Source: Clostridia bacterium | Lineage (GTDB): Bacteria > Bacillota > Clostridia > Oscillospirales > Acutalibacteraceae | NCBI GenBank assembly: GCA_017519685.1 | Contig: JAFWRV010000119.1 | Location: 1 to 6,711 of the forward strand | Direction: 5' to 3' | DNA: 6,711 nt | Shown: positions 5,681 through 6,711 of the stretch, piece by piece | How the letters are laid out: each line of letters opens with the position of its first letter | How positions within the stretch are numbered: the first letter of the stretch is position 1 | Translations under genes and position numbers: made by a program | Notes under the pieces: generated by a model | The model's database searches: none | Told to the model about the DNA's origin: nothing | Seen by the model: the letters and a program-made list of their open reading frames with translations, nothing else

Positions 5681-6711
5681 ATGAAGCCGGATTCAACGCC
5701 CGCAATTTCGTTTGACCCGCTTTCAGCCGATGAGCTGAAAATCTCCGAGAATGAAAAAGAAGAATGCCGCCGCTGGTATAACGAAAACATACTGACAGCG
5801 AAAAATCCCGCGTATAATTTCACATTGGGAGGAAAAACTTTAAGAAGCAGTCTCTCCGAATGGGATATCCGGATAGGTGAAGAAAGCAAAGCCGGAGAAA
5901 AATACAGAGGCGGAAAAACAACGCTTATTACGCTTACAAACAATGCGGAAAATCTCACTGCGACGGTTGAAGCTACGATTTACGAAGAAACCGCCACGTG
6001 CAGATGGACGGTATTTATAAAGAATACGGGCAAAAACAATTCCGCTGTTATAAGCGATTTTTACGCCGCGGATTTAACGCTCGGATGCGACGGTCCGCAA
6101 CTGTATTTCAGCAAAGCCAGCGAGCCTGCCGCCGACGATTTCACACTGTACAGAGCAGACCCGGGTGACGGATTTTTTGAATTCAACGCCGACGGCGGAA
6201 GAAACAATGCCTTTATGCCGTTTTTCAACATAAGCGGTAAAAACGGCGGCAGAATAATAACCTCAAACTGGACAGGTCAATGGTACACTTCTTTCAGAAT
6301 AAAGGCGAAAGAAGTTGAAATCATTATCAGGCAGGAATTCTTCAGCGCATATCTTACGCCGGGCGAGGAAGTCCGTTCGCCGATGGTTACTCTGACTTTC
6401 TATAACTCAGGCAACCCTTTAAAAGGATTCAATTCATTCAGGAAATTCCTGCTTGAAAATATTTACCCTGAGAGTATCAGGCCGATGAGCGGCTATGTTA
6501 TTGCCAACGAGTTCAACACAAAGAATACAGAGGAACTCATCGCGGAGGTTAACGGAATAAACCCCGCGATAATGAAAGACATTGACTATTTCTGGATGGA
6601 CGCCGGATGGTATGAATATAAAGAGGGATGGCATGACGGTGTCGGTAACTGGACCGCGAATCCGTCAAGATTTCCAAAAACACTTAAGCCGCTCGCTGAC
6701 GCAATGAAAGC
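5681..6711 (+). CDS. GH36-type alpha-galactosidase (melibiase), N-terminal part, truncated by window edge
   Basis: The reading frame is open from the ATG at 5681 to the right edge (343 full codons), roughly half of a typical GH36 enzyme of about 700 residues. An AAAGGTGA (5665-5672) sits 8 nt before the ATG; an in-frame GTG at 5669 lies within this site and is less likely. There is no signal peptide, so the enzyme should be cytosolic and act on imported sugars, removing terminal alpha-galactose (some GH36 members remove alpha-N-acetylgalactosamine). Residues 1 to about 255 form the beta-sandwich N-terminal domain, with SNWTGQW (195-201), the segment typical of the family. The catalytic barrel begins with YFWMDAGWY (303-311) and GNWTANPSRFPKTLKPLADAMK (322-343). 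Both catalytic Asp residues are beyond the window, so activity and substrate cannot be judged. No transporter or sugar regulator is visible beside it. Confidence 0.88.
   Translation, partial: MKPDSTPAISFDPLSADELKISENEKEECRRWYNENILTAKNPAYNFTLGGKTLRSSLSEWDIRIGEESKAGEKYRGGKTTLITLTNNAENLTATVEATIYEETATCRWTVFIKNTGKNNSAVISDFYAADLTLGCDGPQLYFSKASEPAADDFTLYRADPGDGFFEFNADGGRNNAFMPFFNISGKNGGRIITSNWTGQWYTSFRIKAKEVEIIIRQEFFSAYLTPGEEVRSPMVTLTFYNSGNPLKGFNSFRKFLLENIYPESIRPMSGYVIANEFNTKNTEELIAEVNGINPAIMKDIDYFWMDAGWYEYKEGWHDGVGNWTANPSRFPKTLKPLADAMK

Noticed and set aside
5632..5958. 108-residue minus-strand frame
   Set aside because: It is antisense to the start of the GH36 gene and lacks a ribosome binding site or recognisable motifs.

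Overview
The window looks like chromosome from a low-to-mid GC Gram-positive of the Clostridia type, possibly a gut Oscillospirales or Lachnospirales relative. This rests on strong AGGAGG-like ribosome binding sites, sigma-A type promoters with 17-bp spacers, compact intrinsic terminators and the style of the proteins. The placement is inference; no rRNA or tRNA is present to confirm it. There is no mobile element, CRISPR array or phage gene.

Layout. Positions 1-513 (minus) hold the first 171 residues of metY, an O-acetylhomoserine sulfhydrylase of methionine and cysteine synthesis. Its roughly 157-nt leader contains a 22-codon reading frame (647-579) with a near-perfect ribosome binding site. 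That peptide ends in Cys-Arg-Met-Cys-stop and looks like a leader peptide that could sense sulfur amino acid supply. A LysR-type regulator (1674-757, minus) lies upstream of metY, separated by its own terminator, so metY has its own promoter. Positions 1675-1834 form a divergent intergenic region with palindromes and a promoter. From there a GspE/PilB-type ATPase gene (1835-3532, plus) runs as an apparently single-gene unit to a strong terminator. A facing terminator follows, belonging to a secreted alpha/beta-hydrolase-like protein (5525-3648, minus) with an unusual nucleophile motif and a helical C-terminal extension. Back-to-back promoters in 5557-5632 drive that gene and a GH36-type alpha-galactosidase gene (5681 to the right edge, plus, truncated by the window).

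How the genes relate. metY and its leader form a sulfur amino acid module, and lysR is a plausible but unproven partner. The ATPase, the secreted hydrolase and the galactosidase each have their own signals and show no evident shared pathway. The most unusual item is the cysteine-containing leader reading frame in front of metY, with mutually exclusive RNA pairings around it.
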